A program made the position numbers and the translations under genes. Positions 35,051 through 44,086 of a stretch of DNA of 64,000 nt are shown here, piece by piece (the stretch's first letter is position 1; every line of letters starts with the position of its first letter). Below the pieces are notes generated by a model. That model worked only from the letters and a program-made list of their open reading frames with translations. It had not been told where the DNA came from and did no database searches. This stretch comes from Shewanella violacea DSS12 (GTDB lineage Bacteria > Pseudomonadota > Gammaproteobacteria > Enterobacterales > Shewanellaceae), in NCBI RefSeq assembly GCF_000091325.1, contig NC_014012.1, positions 868,001-932,000 of the forward strand, read 5' to 3'.

Positions 35051-35422
35051 ATGACATGTTTTAACAAGCTAAGTAAGACGAGTTTAACTTGCTTCACCTT
35101 AGGCGCACTATGCCTATTTGTGCTTAGTCTATCGGCGCCAAGTTATGCCGGACAAGTCGTGGTCCGCAAATCCAGCGAGCCTTTCGATGCCTTTGCCGTG
35201 AGAGACCAAGTTTTACGGGATCATCAATGGCGAGAGGCTTTAAGAATGCAGCAAGATATCCAGATCCTACAAGCCCTTCCCGCAGGTTGTATTTTACTCT
35301 CCAGACCCTATGCCTATTATTCATGTCATGGCTTGTTTTATAAGCCTTATCAGTATCAGAATCGGCATGTCTATATTCAGGTGGATGGGGCAGGTGACTT
35401 GGCTGAGCAAGTTACTAAGTGA
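35051..35422 (+). CDS. Hypothetical exported protein, 123 aa
   Basis: Unknown family. A signal peptide covers residues 12-33 (FTLGALCLFVLSLSAPSYAG). The mature part holds a basic stretch (VVVRKSSEPFDAFAVRDQVL), two cysteines (GCILLS, YYSCHG) that could form a disulfide, and a Tyr-rich segment (YAYYSCHGLFYKPYQYQNRH). The ATG has GGGAGAG upstream. It lies alone between the amtB terminator and the convergent terminator at 35543. Probably a periplasmic or surface protein. Confidence 0.7.
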   Translation: MTCFNKLSKTSLTCFTLGALCLFVLSLSAPSYAGQVVVRKSSEPFDAFAVRDQVLRDHQWREALRMQQDIQILQALPAGCILLSRPYAYYSCHGLFYKPYQYQNRHVYIQVDGAGDLAEQVTK

Positions 35423-35542
35423 TCTAAGGATTAAAATAACCCGCAGCTTTGGCTCTAGGCTCCTAGTGCACGCCTCTAATGCTAGTCTTTAGCGCATGCC
35501 TTGAGCCGAGATGAGAAACCACTAATTTCTTATTTAAAACAC

Positions 35543-35571
35543 AAAAAAGCACTCATATGAGTGCTTTTTTT
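35543..35571. terminator. Bidirectional terminator between convergent genes
   Basis: AAAAAAGCACTC and GAGTGCTTTTTT form a palindrome around ATAT, with T-runs on both strands. Confidence 0.9.
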
Positions 35572-35597
35572 ATATAGCTGGAATCTGCTACCTATTA

Positions 35598-36890
35598 CTA
35601 TTGTTCCAGTATCAGGGCTTCTTGCTGATAACTCAACCTGGCCATCTGTCCCTGATCTTTAAGCTCAAGTCCCATTAACTTGAAGGGAGCGCTCAGGCCG
35701 GACTGCTTAACTAATTTAGGGTCTAGCTTAAGCTGAATGCTTGAATTATCTAAAGTGAGCCAGTTTGCCGACTCTGTCTTTAAAATTGTCCGATCTTGGC
35801 CAGAAGCATCGCTTCCAGTCAGGTAACCCGAGAGGGAGAAACGACCCTCCTCGGCGATATCTAAGGTAAAATCGATACTAACAGGCACACCCTCTAGCCA
35901 GCGAGTATTCACTTGCTGCTGGATCTTGGCTGAAGGCACAAATTGCTTGAAGGCGGTTTTCACGGTTCTGATGACCTGAATGCCGTTAACACGAGTCTGC
36001 ATGTTAATTTGAATCTCACTCAATCCCAGATTGCTACTTGGCCTAGTTAAGCTTTCAGGTAATTGTGCCTGCCATTGGCCATTATCAGACACAAGTTTGA
36101 GAGCCAGATAGCTCCCATCTGAGTGCTTTAAACTCGCCGTGGGCCTGAGTTGTTGATCGCTATTAGTCAGTGAAATATTAAAATCCAAACTGCGGGATTG
36201 ACTCGATACCCTGAATTTACTGGTGAGCTTGAGTTGATAGGGTGAGTGTTTCTCTTTTACATTCACCAGGTAACTGGATTTAGCCCCTAAAGGCTCGGAG
36301 ACCTTGAGTTGGTATTTCCCTGGCTTAGCGTTAGAAGGCATGGTGAGGGCGCTGGAATCATCTGTGAGGCCTGCCGTGGCTAAGGCTTGTGGATCTACCA
36401 AAGAATGAATATTGGCCGAAGATTTGCTGGCACCCGATTTTTCATCCAGATTAATCAGTTGGATCTTATGGGGAGAGATGGCCTGGCTATGCATCAAGAA
36501 GCCTGAACTTAGGTCCGCCCTCGGTGAGATACGAATAATGCTAGAGGCTTGGCTGATGGCTAGGCTTATGCCTCGATTTAGCTCGGCACCTGTGACTGTG
36601 GTCCAATATTCATCACTGGTGCTCGAATGTGAGTCAGATGGTGGACTTATGGTGAATGTCTTAGTAGGCACGCTGATAAAACTCAGGGATTCCCTGCTGC
36701 TGTTAATTGGCGGCAGTTGTGGCTCGGTGACTTCTGTCACACTAAAGTCACCTAGCTGAGGCGCCGATAACGATACCTGTTTGACGCTTGTAGCTTGAGT
36801 ATCTGGAGCCTTTGTCGTGGTTTCATCCTGACAGCCTGCTAGCAGGGTGGAGATAGCTAGTGTCACCAGCATCAATGGATAGTTTTTCAT
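35598..36890 (-). CDS. DUF4785-type lipoprotein
   Basis: Predicted lipoprotein of 430 aa with lipobox LLAGC (Cys20). The rest is beta-rich with Ig-like spacing and Ser/Thr-rich linkers. YWTTVTGAELNRGISLAISQ and the C-terminal APFKLMGLELKDQGQMARLS recall the DUF4785 proteins of marine gammaproteobacteria. No enzymatic motif is visible. It follows a secreted hydrolase gene by 9 nt, and the two are probably a functional pair; DUF4785 as a chaperone or inhibitor is only a guess. Confidence 0.75.
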   Translation of the reverse strand: MKNYPLMLVTLAISTLLAGCQDETTTKAPDTQATSVKQVSLSAPQLGDFSVTEVTEPQLPPINSSRESLSFISVPTKTFTISPPSDSHSSTSDEYWTTVTGAELNRGISLAISQASSIIRISPRADLSSGFLMHSQAISPHKIQLINLDEKSGASKSSANIHSLVDPQALATAGLTDDSSALTMPSNAKPGKYQLKVSEPLGAKSSYLVNVKEKHSPYQLKLTSKFRVSSQSRSLDFNISLTNSDQQLRPTASLKHSDGSYLALKLVSDNGQWQAQLPESLTRPSSNLGLSEIQINMQTRVNGIQVIRTVKTAFKQFVPSAKIQQQVNTRWLEGVPVSIDFTLDIAEEGRFSLSGYLTGSDASGQDRTILKTESANWLTLDNSSIQLKLDPKLVKQSGLSAPFKLMGLELKDQGQMARLSYQQEALILEQ

Positions 36891-36899
36891 GTTTATCTC

Positions 36900-37772
36900 C
36901 TATATATGGTCGCGGATCAATTTGTCGAGATTGAAACAAGCCCGTCTGCTCTGTTGGTGACTCAGGGGCTCTCCCCCTGCGGTTTTTTGCTTATCGGTAA
37001 ACCAGACAGTACCTGCTGCACTCTGTGAACTGCATTCTAAGAATCCGTCGGAGCAATCATCCAGCCAGTTCTGTGTGGTTTCGAGTGCGACTTGATATTG
37101 GTAGCCTGCACAGTAGCTGTCACCGTCCCAGATCGCCGAATCTACATCGGATCCCACCACCACTTCGAATGGCTTACCTAGGGTCGGACGGTTTTGAGTG
37201 CCGTTAAGCCAGGTACTGTTGTAGTAGCTCATCCAACTGACTTGTTGTTGCTTGACTGCGTCACTGCCATAACCTAAAAGCCATCCTAGGCTAGTTTCAA
37301 AAACGCTGCCTTGGTTCACGGCATCTGCTAGCGGGGTACCACCACTAGAGGGGGCCAGAGCTATGACTCGGGTGGTGGCATTGATGATGTCGATATAGCG
37401 GCCATCCCAGGTGGGATTGGATAATATCCACCTGACAATATTGCCCCCATTGGAGTGGGTGAGCATAAGTAGATCATCAATATTCTTATTCTTAATAAAT
37501 GTGTGCAGCTGGTTTGCTAAACACCCTGCGGCGGCTTCATTCCACATATATTGATCGAAATTACAGTTGATCACTTGGTAGTTATCGGGCTGAGGCATGC
37601 CTTGTCTAACAGAGTCGACAAATTCATGAGTCCAATAATCAGTTTCGGCATCGGTCTGATTGCCTGTTCCATGGATAAATACTATGCCGCTGGCGCCATA
37701 GCACAGTGAGCTGAACACGAGTGGACTGAATATCAATAGTCCCAAGAGTATTTGCTTGTAATCGTTTTTCAT
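36900..37772 (-). CDS. Secreted alpha/beta-hydrolase (lipase/esterase-like)
   Basis: Exported hydrolase of 290 aa. The signal peptide covers 8-27. The oxyanion motif VFIHGTGNQ lies at 31-39; the nucleophile elbow THSNGG has Ser at ~109; Asp in VVGSDVDSAIWDGD (about 208-215) and His in EPLSHQQSRRAC near 272 complete a possible triad. Several cysteines suggest disulfides. The substrate is unknown; a lipid or ester is likely from the fold. It is the first gene of a two-gene unit with the DUF4785 lipoprotein. Confidence 0.8.
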   Translation of the reverse strand: MKNDYKQILLGLLIFSPLVFSSLCYGASGIVFIHGTGNQTDAETDYWTHEFVDSVRQGMPQPDNYQVINCNFDQYMWNEAAAGCLANQLHTFIKNKNIDDLLMLTHSNGGNIVRWILSNPTWDGRYIDIINATTRVIALAPSSGGTPLADAVNQGSVFETSLGWLLGYGSDAVKQQQVSWMSYYNSTWLNGTQNRPTLGKPFEVVVGSDVDSAIWDGDSYCAGYQYQVALETTQNWLDDCSDGFLECSSQSAAGTVWFTDKQKTAGGEPLSHQQSRRACFNLDKLIRDHI

Positions 37773-38407
37773 TGGCTTATCTCTTTTTAGTATGCATACC
37801 AGGTATGACCTCTGACCTCTTTGGTTAATCTAATGGCTAACAATTAATCGATCAAGGAAAAGTGGCAGTACATTAGTACCAGTTAATATAGCTGTTTGTT
37901 TTGTTTGTTATTTTTGTTTTAAACGTTTTCTGGCGCTTAGTTATTAAGCGGTTTATCTAGGGGGAAAGCCTGACTAGGATTTGAAATTGTTTGAATAGAA
38001 AGCGAATTAAGATGCTGAGATCGAGTTTGGCTTATAGCAAAATCTGTTTATATTGAGTGAAGCTATGATTGAATGGTCTGCCAAATTTATTTTCTACAGG
38101 ATCACATCTCTACCTATACCTTAGCTTTCACCCAGTTAGTTAAGATATATATTTGTTTGGCTCGGAATGATTCTTAAATGCAACAAAACCTATATGTTTA
38201 ATTGAATTAACTGCCTATTTATAGCGAGTATACTTATCTTTAACTGAAAGTGTATTAACTTATTATCAATATATAACAATGAGTTGGTTATTATTTCTTG
38301 TTCAGAGCTATATCTTGTTGCATTGCGGGCTAATACTGGATAAATTGAACTTAGTAGCGCAATTGAGAGAAGTCTGTTTTAACGATAGCCGGAGTGAGTT
38401 TATTACC
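37773..38407. other. Long intergenic region upstream of the DAHP synthase gene
   Basis: 635 A/T-rich bases with no convincing gene. An open frame runs from 38279 into aroG, but its first 43 codons lack a ribosome site and homology to the enzyme. It could carry the aroG promoter and a leader. No clear TyrR box was found. Confidence 0.45.
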
Positions 38408-39463
38408 ATGTATTATAAAAATGATGACGTTCGAATTAACAAGATCAAAGAATTACTGCCACCGATTGCAATTTTTGAGCGATTTCCGGCGACTGAGAAT
38501 GCATCGGCTACCGTTTTTAACGCACGTAAAAACATACACCAAATTTTGAGGAAAAATGATGACCGCTTATTGGTTGTCATTGGTCCATGTTCAATCCACG
38601 ATCCTAAAGCTGCCCTGGAATATGGTGAGCGTTTAGTGAAACTGCGTGAACAATACAAGGATCAGTTAGAGATAGTCATGCGAGTCTATTTCGAAAAACC
38701 CCGCACCACTGTGGGTTGGAAGGGACTGATTAACGATCCATTTATGGACAATAGCTTCAGGCTAAATGATGGGCTGAGAACTGCACGTAAATTATTGTTA
38801 GATCTCAATGATCTTGGCATACCTACTGCTGGTGAGTTTCTCGATATGATCACGCCACAATATGTTGCCGATCTTATGTGCTGGGGAGCGATTGGCGCAA
38901 GAACCACTGAATCCCAAGTGCATCGTGAACTGGCCTCGGGCCTCTCCTCTCCAGTGGGTTTTAAGAACGGCACAGATGGCACGATTAAAGTTGCCATTGA
39001 TGCAATCGGTGCGGCGAGTGCGCCTCATCACTTCTTATCTGTGACTAAGTTCGGTCACTCAGCTATTGTCGAGACCAAGGGTAATTTAGACTGCCATATC
39101 ATCCTACGAGGTGGTAAGGAACCCAATTATAGCCAGGAGCATGTGACTGCCATTAGTGCGCAGCTCGACAAGGCAGGATTAGACATTAATATCATGATTG
39201 ATTTCAGTCATGCCAATAGCTCCAAGCAGTTTAAGCGCCAAATGCTGGTAGGTGAAGATGTGGCAGCTCAAGTATCTAAAGGAAATTATGGGATATTTGG
39301 TGTCATGATCGAAAGTAACCTTATTGAAGGTCGTCAGGATTATGTTGCAGGTGAAGCCCTTTGTTATGGCCAGAGTATTACCGATGCATGCATTGGCTGG
39401 GATGACACCGAAGCAATTTTAGCGACACTTAATCAGAGCATCATTACCCGTCGCTCGGTGTGA
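38408..39463 (+). CDS. aroG: 3-deoxy-7-phosphoheptulonate (DAHP) synthase, class I
   Basis: First enzyme of the shikimate pathway, condensing phosphoenolpyruvate and erythrose-4-phosphate. The TIM barrel carries VVIGPCSIHDPKAAL, MRVYFEKPRTTVGWKG, GARTTESQVHRELASGLSSPVGFKNGTDG (split by normal turns) and IDFSHANSSK. Length from the ATG at 38408 (351 aa) matches AroG/AroF/AroH. GTGAG lies 9 nt upstream. Which aromatic amino acid inhibits it cannot be told from sequence with confidence, so the symbol is tentative. A 12-bp tandem repeat and a terminator follow. Confidence 0.93.
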   Translation: MYYKNDDVRINKIKELLPPIAIFERFPATENASATVFNARKNIHQILRKNDDRLLVVIGPCSIHDPKAALEYGERLVKLREQYKDQLEIVMRVYFEKPRTTVGWKGLINDPFMDNSFRLNDGLRTARKLLLDLNDLGIPTAGEFLDMITPQYVADLMCWGAIGARTTESQVHRELASGLSSPVGFKNGTDGTIKVAIDAIGAASAPHHFLSVTKFGHSAIVETKGNLDCHIILRGGKEPNYSQEHVTAISAQLDKAGLDINIMIDFSHANSSKQFKRQMLVGEDVAAQVSKGNYGIFGVMIESNLIEGRQDYVAGEALCYGQSITDACIGWDDTEAILATLNQSIITRRSV

Positions 39464-39478
39464 TTAGCTATTGTCATT

Positions 39479-39562
39479 AGAGACTAAGATAGAGACTAAG
39501 ATAGAGACTAAGATAGAGACTAAGATAGAGACTAAGATAGAAACTTAGATAGAAACTAAAAA
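39479..39562. repeat. 12-bp tandem repeat after aroG
   Basis: Five perfect units AGAGACTAAGAT (39479-39538) are followed by two degenerate ones (AGAAACTTAGAT and AGAAACTAAAAA). They lie between the aroG stop codon and its terminator. Confidence 0.95.
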
Positions 39563-39584
39563 GGAGGCCTAGGTCTCCTTTTTT
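39557..39584 (+). terminator. Rho-independent terminator after aroG
   Basis: AAAAAGGAG pairs with CTCCTTTTT around GCCTAGGT, followed by further T. The left arm overlaps the last repeat unit. Confidence 0.8.
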
Positions 39585-39643
39585 ATTGTTCGCTGGCTAA
39601 GAAGATAAATGTCTTCATCAGCTAAACGATACATAGCGTATGA

Positions 39644-39820
39644 TTAACCTAAGTTATGGTTGAGCAGATACTCATTGGCTTTAGCTAGACTTCCAAATGA
39701 GGCGATAAGATTATTTTGGCCTTTTTGTTGAATGTCTGCATCTGAGGATTGGGTCATCATCCATATCCAGGTCTGAATGAGTGGTAATGGCGGATATTGA
39801 ACTTTAGGTGAACTCAGCAT
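39644..39820 (-). CDS. Small hypothetical protein, 58 aa
   Basis: A short ORF reading MLSSPKVQYPPLPLIQTWIW and ending AKANEYLLNHNLG. It has AAGGA 8 nt before the ATG and ordinary codon use. The segment QTWIWMM is hydrophobic and aromatic; the second half is helical and polar. No family recognised. The good ribosome site and lack of an overlapping gene support it. Confidence 0.55.
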   Translation of the reverse strand: MLSSPKVQYPPLPLIQTWIWMMTQSSDADIQQKGQNNLIASFGSLAKANEYLLNHNLG

Positions 39821-40238
39821 CTATGCTTCCTTAAAATCGCTTATAAGGGTTGGTCGTTTCCCTTACTTGGTCTGCGTCAAAAAAGAATATCAAATTATTT
39901 TATTCTGTTTAACAAGAAACGCTATCATTTAACGATTTTTTAAAAATAATTGGCTTGAATAGTTCCTTTGTATCATCAAAAATTGGCGTTTGTAAGTCTA
40001 ACGTACTACTCGGTGATGCCAAAATGTCAGCTGACTAAAGGTCATGTTCACAGAACACCTCATAAATGAGACATCACAATCCCCAGAGATAAGTGATGTT
40101 CATATGTGGAATCTCATAAATCTAGCTGTTTGTGCTTCAAAAAGCGATCTTCATGGTTTAAACGTATGTAGCCTCTTATTGGCTCCAATGGCCCTGAACG
40201 CCCCTGTGATTCTCAACTTGTATTAGGATTGATAATAA
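39821..40238. other. Gap upstream of the ABC exporter gene
   Basis: About 420 bases. A 60-codon frame at 40044 has no ribosome site or recognisable content. I see no RNA or repeat here; promoters for the flanking divergent genes are presumed. Confidence 0.45.
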
Positions 40239-42008
40239 ATGCGACCCTCTCTCTATTCAGATGGACCCATAGATAAATTAAATCTTCATGTGTTAAAGCT
40301 TATCTGGCCTTACCTTTTAGAGTTTAAAAGCAGGGTGATTATGGCCTTGATATGTTTGGTCATTGCAAAAATTGCCAGCGTATCCTTGCCCTTCATATTA
40401 AAGTCTCTGGTGGATGGCCTAAGTGCGGCATCACCTGAACAATTACTCAGTGTTCCTATCGCCCTAGTGGTTGCCTATGGTGGACTAAGGCTGCTTAACA
40501 CTTTGATTTCAGAGGTCAGAGATACCTTGTTTGGCCGTGTTACCGAGCGGGCTATTAGAAGGTTGGGGCTGCATGTTTTTGAGCATCTTCACCGTCTTGA
40601 CTTAGAATTTCATCTTGAGCGCAGAACCGGAGGCTTGTCCCGGGATATTGAAAGAGGCACCAGTGGCATTAATTTTCTGATGCGCTTCATGATTTTCAAT
40701 ATAGTGCCTACGATATTAGAAATAGCCTTAGTGGTTGGTATATTTTTTTATAATTATGGCGTTGCTTTTGCGGCAATCACCTTAGGCTCTGTATTAGCCT
40801 ATGGGCTGTTTTCTATACTCGCAACTGAATGGCGTACCGAGTATGTACGAGAGGCTGCCAAGGCTGATTCACACTCTAATACCCGTGCCATCGATAGCCT
40901 GCTGAATTATGAAACGGTGAAGTATTTTAATAATGAAGTCTATGAGGCGAGACGTTACGATGAAGCATTAGAAGCGTGGGAGCAGGCAAAACGGAAAAAT
41001 CGCTTGTCACTGTTTGCCCTCAATGTGGGCCAGGCGGTCATTATCTCGGTGGCGATGACTATGATGTTAGCACTCGCCGCCTACAATGTGGTGCAAGGCG
41101 TGATGACCATAGGTGATTTCGTGCTGGTAAATGCCTTTATGATGCAGCTTTTTATTCCGCTTAATTTTTTGGGGTTTGTGTATCGGGAAATTCGTGGTGC
41201 TTTAGCCAATATAGAGAGAATGTTCGGCCTGCTGAAACGGGTTCCTCTCATTCAGGATAAAGAAGACGCCAAAGGAGCTTGTTTGGGTTTGGGTGAGTTG
41301 AAGTTTGAGTCTGTTAGCTTCAGCTATAACACGCGTCAAATTCTGAAAGATGTGAATTTTACCATCTTACCAGGTCAGAAAGTCGCTATCGTAGGAGATA
41401 GTGGCGCGGGTAAGTCTACTATCGTTAAGTTACTATTTCGTTTCTATGATGTCGAAAAAGGCAGTATCAGTTTAGATGGGGTCAATATTAATAACTTGAC
41501 TCAAGATGCACTTCGTCAAGCTATCGCTATAGTCCCACAAGATACCGTACTGTTTAATGACTCCTTGTTAGAGAATATCCGTTACGGTCGTCCCGATGCC
41601 AGCGACGAGGAGATCCACCAGGCCATCAATATGGCTCATCTATCCCATTTCATTGAGACCTTACCTGAAGGCTGGAATACCCCAGTGGGAGAGAGAGGAT
41701 TGAAGTTATCAGGAGGGGAGAAGCAGAGAGTGGCTATTGCCAGGGCTATTCTCAAGGGCTCGCCTATCTTAGTGTTCGATGAAGCGACATCTTCATTAGA
41801 TAGCCAATCGGAACAGGCCATATTAAATGCACTGAAGGAGGTGGCTAAAGGGCACACAAGTTTAGTGATTGCCCATAGACTCTCTACGGTTGTAGATGCG
41901 GATCAAATCTTAGTCTTGAGCCAAGGACAAATCGTAGAAACGGGTAACCATGAGTCTCTTTTAGCCAATGCTGGCTTATATGCTAAGTTATGGAACATTC
42001 AAAACTGA
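40239..42008 (+). CDS. Atm1/HMT1-type ABC exporter (fused permease and ATPase)
   Basis: Half-transporter of 589 aa. Six membrane helices span about 25-320. The ATPase has Walker A GDSGAGKST (about 385-393), Q-loop AIVPQDTVLF, signature LSGGEKQRVAIARAI, Walker B ILVFDEATSSLD and the H-loop AHRLST. HLERRTGGLSRDIERGTSGI and NYETVKYFNNEVYE are hallmarks of the Atm1/HMT1 group, which exports glutathione-linked or metal-linked compounds. It starts at ATG 40239 and appears monocistronic. Confidence 0.9.
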   Translation: MRPSLYSDGPIDKLNLHVLKLIWPYLLEFKSRVIMALICLVIAKIASVSLPFILKSLVDGLSAASPEQLLSVPIALVVAYGGLRLLNTLISEVRDTLFGRVTERAIRRLGLHVFEHLHRLDLEFHLERRTGGLSRDIERGTSGINFLMRFMIFNIVPTILEIALVVGIFFYNYGVAFAAITLGSVLAYGLFSILATEWRTEYVREAAKADSHSNTRAIDSLLNYETVKYFNNEVYEARRYDEALEAWEQAKRKNRLSLFALNVGQAVIISVAMTMMLALAAYNVVQGVMTIGDFVLVNAFMMQLFIPLNFLGFVYREIRGALANIERMFGLLKRVPLIQDKEDAKGACLGLGELKFESVSFSYNTRQILKDVNFTILPGQKVAIVGDSGAGKSTIVKLLFRFYDVEKGSISLDGVNINNLTQDALRQAIAIVPQDTVLFNDSLLENIRYGRPDASDEEIHQAINMAHLSHFIETLPEGWNTPVGERGLKLSGGEKQRVAIARAILKGSPILVFDEATSSLDSQSEQAILNALKEVAKGHTSLVIAHRLSTVVDADQILVLSQGQIVETGNHESLLANAGLYAKLWNIQN

Positions 42009-42184
42009 TTTTACGGGGATCGATATTGTTTATATTAAGTCTACAGACTGGCGGGACAATGCTGTATTATATTCAATATTAGTCTATATTAATGCACATG
42101 CTTAGTTAATAGTTATGCGTTGATTCAATTCCAGTTTATATGCTTATCATGTAAGCTGGAAACAAATGCAATGAGATGGTAACG

Positions 42185-42382
42185 ATGAAAAACATTCCTT
42201 TACAGGTAAACATTGAAGGTCAAGACAGTTTCGTCGATACCGATTGGTTAGCGATAATGGCGACGCTTAAGAAGCGTGGTCTGGAGCAAGATGAATTAGC
42301 GAGTCTCTATCTTGAGCTTACATCAGGAATGAGAGTCACGACCCGTGGTCTGAGTCTTGCGAAATTGAACACCAACACCTAA
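42185..42382 (+). CDS. Small hypothetical protein, 65 aa
   Basis: Short soluble protein reading MKNIPLQVNIEGQDSFVDTD then WLAIMATLKKRGLEQDELAS and ending LSLAKLNTNT. It looks helical with a possible helix-turn-helix-sized segment (37-60), but no family is recognised. The ATG at 42185 is favoured because GAGATGG lies 6-9 nt upstream; the frame begins nine bases earlier. Confidence 0.6.
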   Translation: MKNIPLQVNIEGQDSFVDTDWLAIMATLKKRGLEQDELASLYLELTSGMRVTTRGLSLAKLNTNT

Positions 42383-42495
42383 GTTTATGGTTTATTATAC
42401 AAAAAATGTATAGCTATGATTATGTGGGAGTGGTGAGACAGAGTAATTGATTTTGTTTTTTATTTTGGACTCTGATTGTTGGGGAGTGTGACTGT

Positions 42496-42699
42496 TTAAC
42501 CCGCTTTCCAGCCATCGCAAGCGATATGAGGTAGGTTTTGATTGGCTTCGGTTAATGGGTCGAATAGACTCAGACTGATAATTTCTCCCTGACGAAAACA
42601 TACTGACTCACCTTCAATCATGGTCAAACGATCACAGTTATTGCAATTTAGTGCACGTTTCTTGGTTGATGGTTTTTGGCTCACATATCCTGAGTTCAA
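42496..42699 (-). CDS. Small four-cysteine protein, probably zinc-binding
   Basis: Protein of up to 67 aa with Cys-Asn-Asn-Cys (residues 19-22), a third Cys at ~34 (ESVCFRQ) and a fourth near 61 (IACDGW), a pattern that suits one zinc site. The start is unclear: TTG at 42699, or GTG a few codons later with AGGA just upstream. Function unknown. It may be a small zinc-ribbon or ferredoxin-like protein; no partner gene is obvious. Confidence 0.6.
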   Translation of the reverse strand: MNSGYVSQKPSTKKRALNCNNCDRLTMIEGESVCFRQGEIISLSLFDPLTEANQNLPHIACDGWKAG

Positions 42700-43323
42700 C
42701 TTTACTGTCCCTGTGGTTTTCTCTTGCCGAACATTTTAGCAAAGCGGGATTCTGCAATAAGAACCGATAAATATCCAGCATAGATTAGTATATTAATCGT
42801 AAAATAGAGTAATGACACTTATAACATCCCTGTAAATACTCTGCATTTCCATGAAATCCTTCAAATTTCGACTCTATTCCATTCCTATAAATTAAGTTCT
42901 CTTAAACTGTATTGATCAAGCTCATAGTGACTCGATAGCATTAACTGTCGCAGTTATATCTGCCTATAGCCCAAGTTTCACTCAATTACACTAATAGAAA
43001 TACTCAGGAACTGACTTATTGTCAGCAGAGCACCTAGGTTAGTTTGACTTAAGTTAGCGAGTCATTGGCCGAGTCGTTAACTTTCAGTTTATAGGCTAGT
43101 GGTCCAGCCTCATTTCTAGTGGGGCAGCATTGAGACCTGGATAAGATCAATCTCTAGGCTGAAATGACGATTGTAAATCTTATCATGGTGTTGTTTATTG
43201 ATGTTTTTCAGTTGCATAAGCGAAGTTTGTAGCAATAAATCAGTAATCGGATGGATTAATGCTAAAGCTGGTTGAAAATTAGCCGATAATGGTTAGGTAG
43301 AGTTATCATCTTGAGAGGCAGTT
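42700..43323. other. Intergenic region of about 620 bases
   Basis: A/T-rich. I found no gene, tRNA, repeat array or convincing hairpin. It separates a minus-strand gene from a plus-strand gene and so should contain both promoters. Confidence 0.5.
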
Positions 43324-43959
43324 ATGGAAATCCACCCCCATGGAACAGAGGTGTCGCGAGTCGCCCGCGATAAATCTGATCCGACAGAACATCATGGTAA
43401 AAACGTCTCTGACGTTGCGAGCAATAAATCAGAGGAGCAAGGTAAACCTGTATCTGGAGTCGCCAGCAATAACTCGGCATATGCGGCCAGTAAACAGTTT
43501 ATGAATATGGCCATTATTACCGCTCAACAGGAGGTTAATCTTAGGTCCAGTGATGAACCTATGAAATTACTGTTCCGAGCGGCTATCGAAGCCATAAATG
43601 AAGAGTTGGCTCCTAGTATGGGACCCAATGCGACCCAGAGAATTTATGACTCTGGTGTCGATACCTCACCTGAAGCCACGGCAGAAAGAATTGTCAGTTT
43701 TGCGACTCAGTTCTTCAGCCTACATCAGGGACAAAATTCTAATATGGAATTTGATGAGCAGCTCGACTCCTTTATGGAGATCATAGGTGGCGCTATCGAT
43801 AAGGGATTTGGTGAGGCCAGAGAGATCTTAGATAATCTTAAGGTGCTTGAAGGGGGGATTGCCGATGGCGTAGATAATACCTATTCATTAGTCCAAGAAG
43901 GACTAGCGGAGTTTAGAGACAGTTTTTATCAGCTTGATGATGAAACTGAAGACGCTTAA
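43324..43959 (+). CDS. DUF5610-type protein
   Basis: Soluble protein of 211 aa. The first ~60 residues are polar with an internal triplicate of the type SGVASNNS / SDVASNKS / SRVARDKS, each spaced by about 20-27 residues. The conserved part (60-205), with LFRAAIEAINEELAPSMG, SPEATAERIVSFATQFFSLH and FGEAREILDNLKVLEGGIADGV, matches proteins annotated DUF5610 in marine gammaproteobacteria. Role unknown. The ATG follows GAGAGGCAG. Acidic C-terminus. Confidence 0.75.
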   Translation: MEIHPHGTEVSRVARDKSDPTEHHGKNVSDVASNKSEEQGKPVSGVASNNSAYAASKQFMNMAIITAQQEVNLRSSDEPMKLLFRAAIEAINEELAPSMGPNATQRIYDSGVDTSPEATAERIVSFATQFFSLHQGQNSNMEFDEQLDSFMEIIGGAIDKGFGEAREILDNLKVLEGGIADGVDNTYSLVQEGLAEFRDSFYQLDDETEDA

Positions 43960-44086
43960 GCACTAATGTTTGTGCTTGGTGGATTCACTCTATGATTTAA
44001 CCCGATTGGTATTATGTTTAATCTATAGATAAGCGTTAAGCTTTATGCTAACAATTGATTAGTTGAATTTGTAGCTGGAGCTATGC

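Noticed and set aside
38279..38407. N-terminal extension of DAHP synthase (MSWLLFLVQSYILLHCG...)
   Set aside because: The standard enzyme starts at 38408; the extension has no ribosome site and gives an untypical length.
42176..42699. Toxin-antitoxin pair formed by the two small genes
   Set aside because: They are convergent, not in operon order, and neither shows a known toxin or antitoxin motif.
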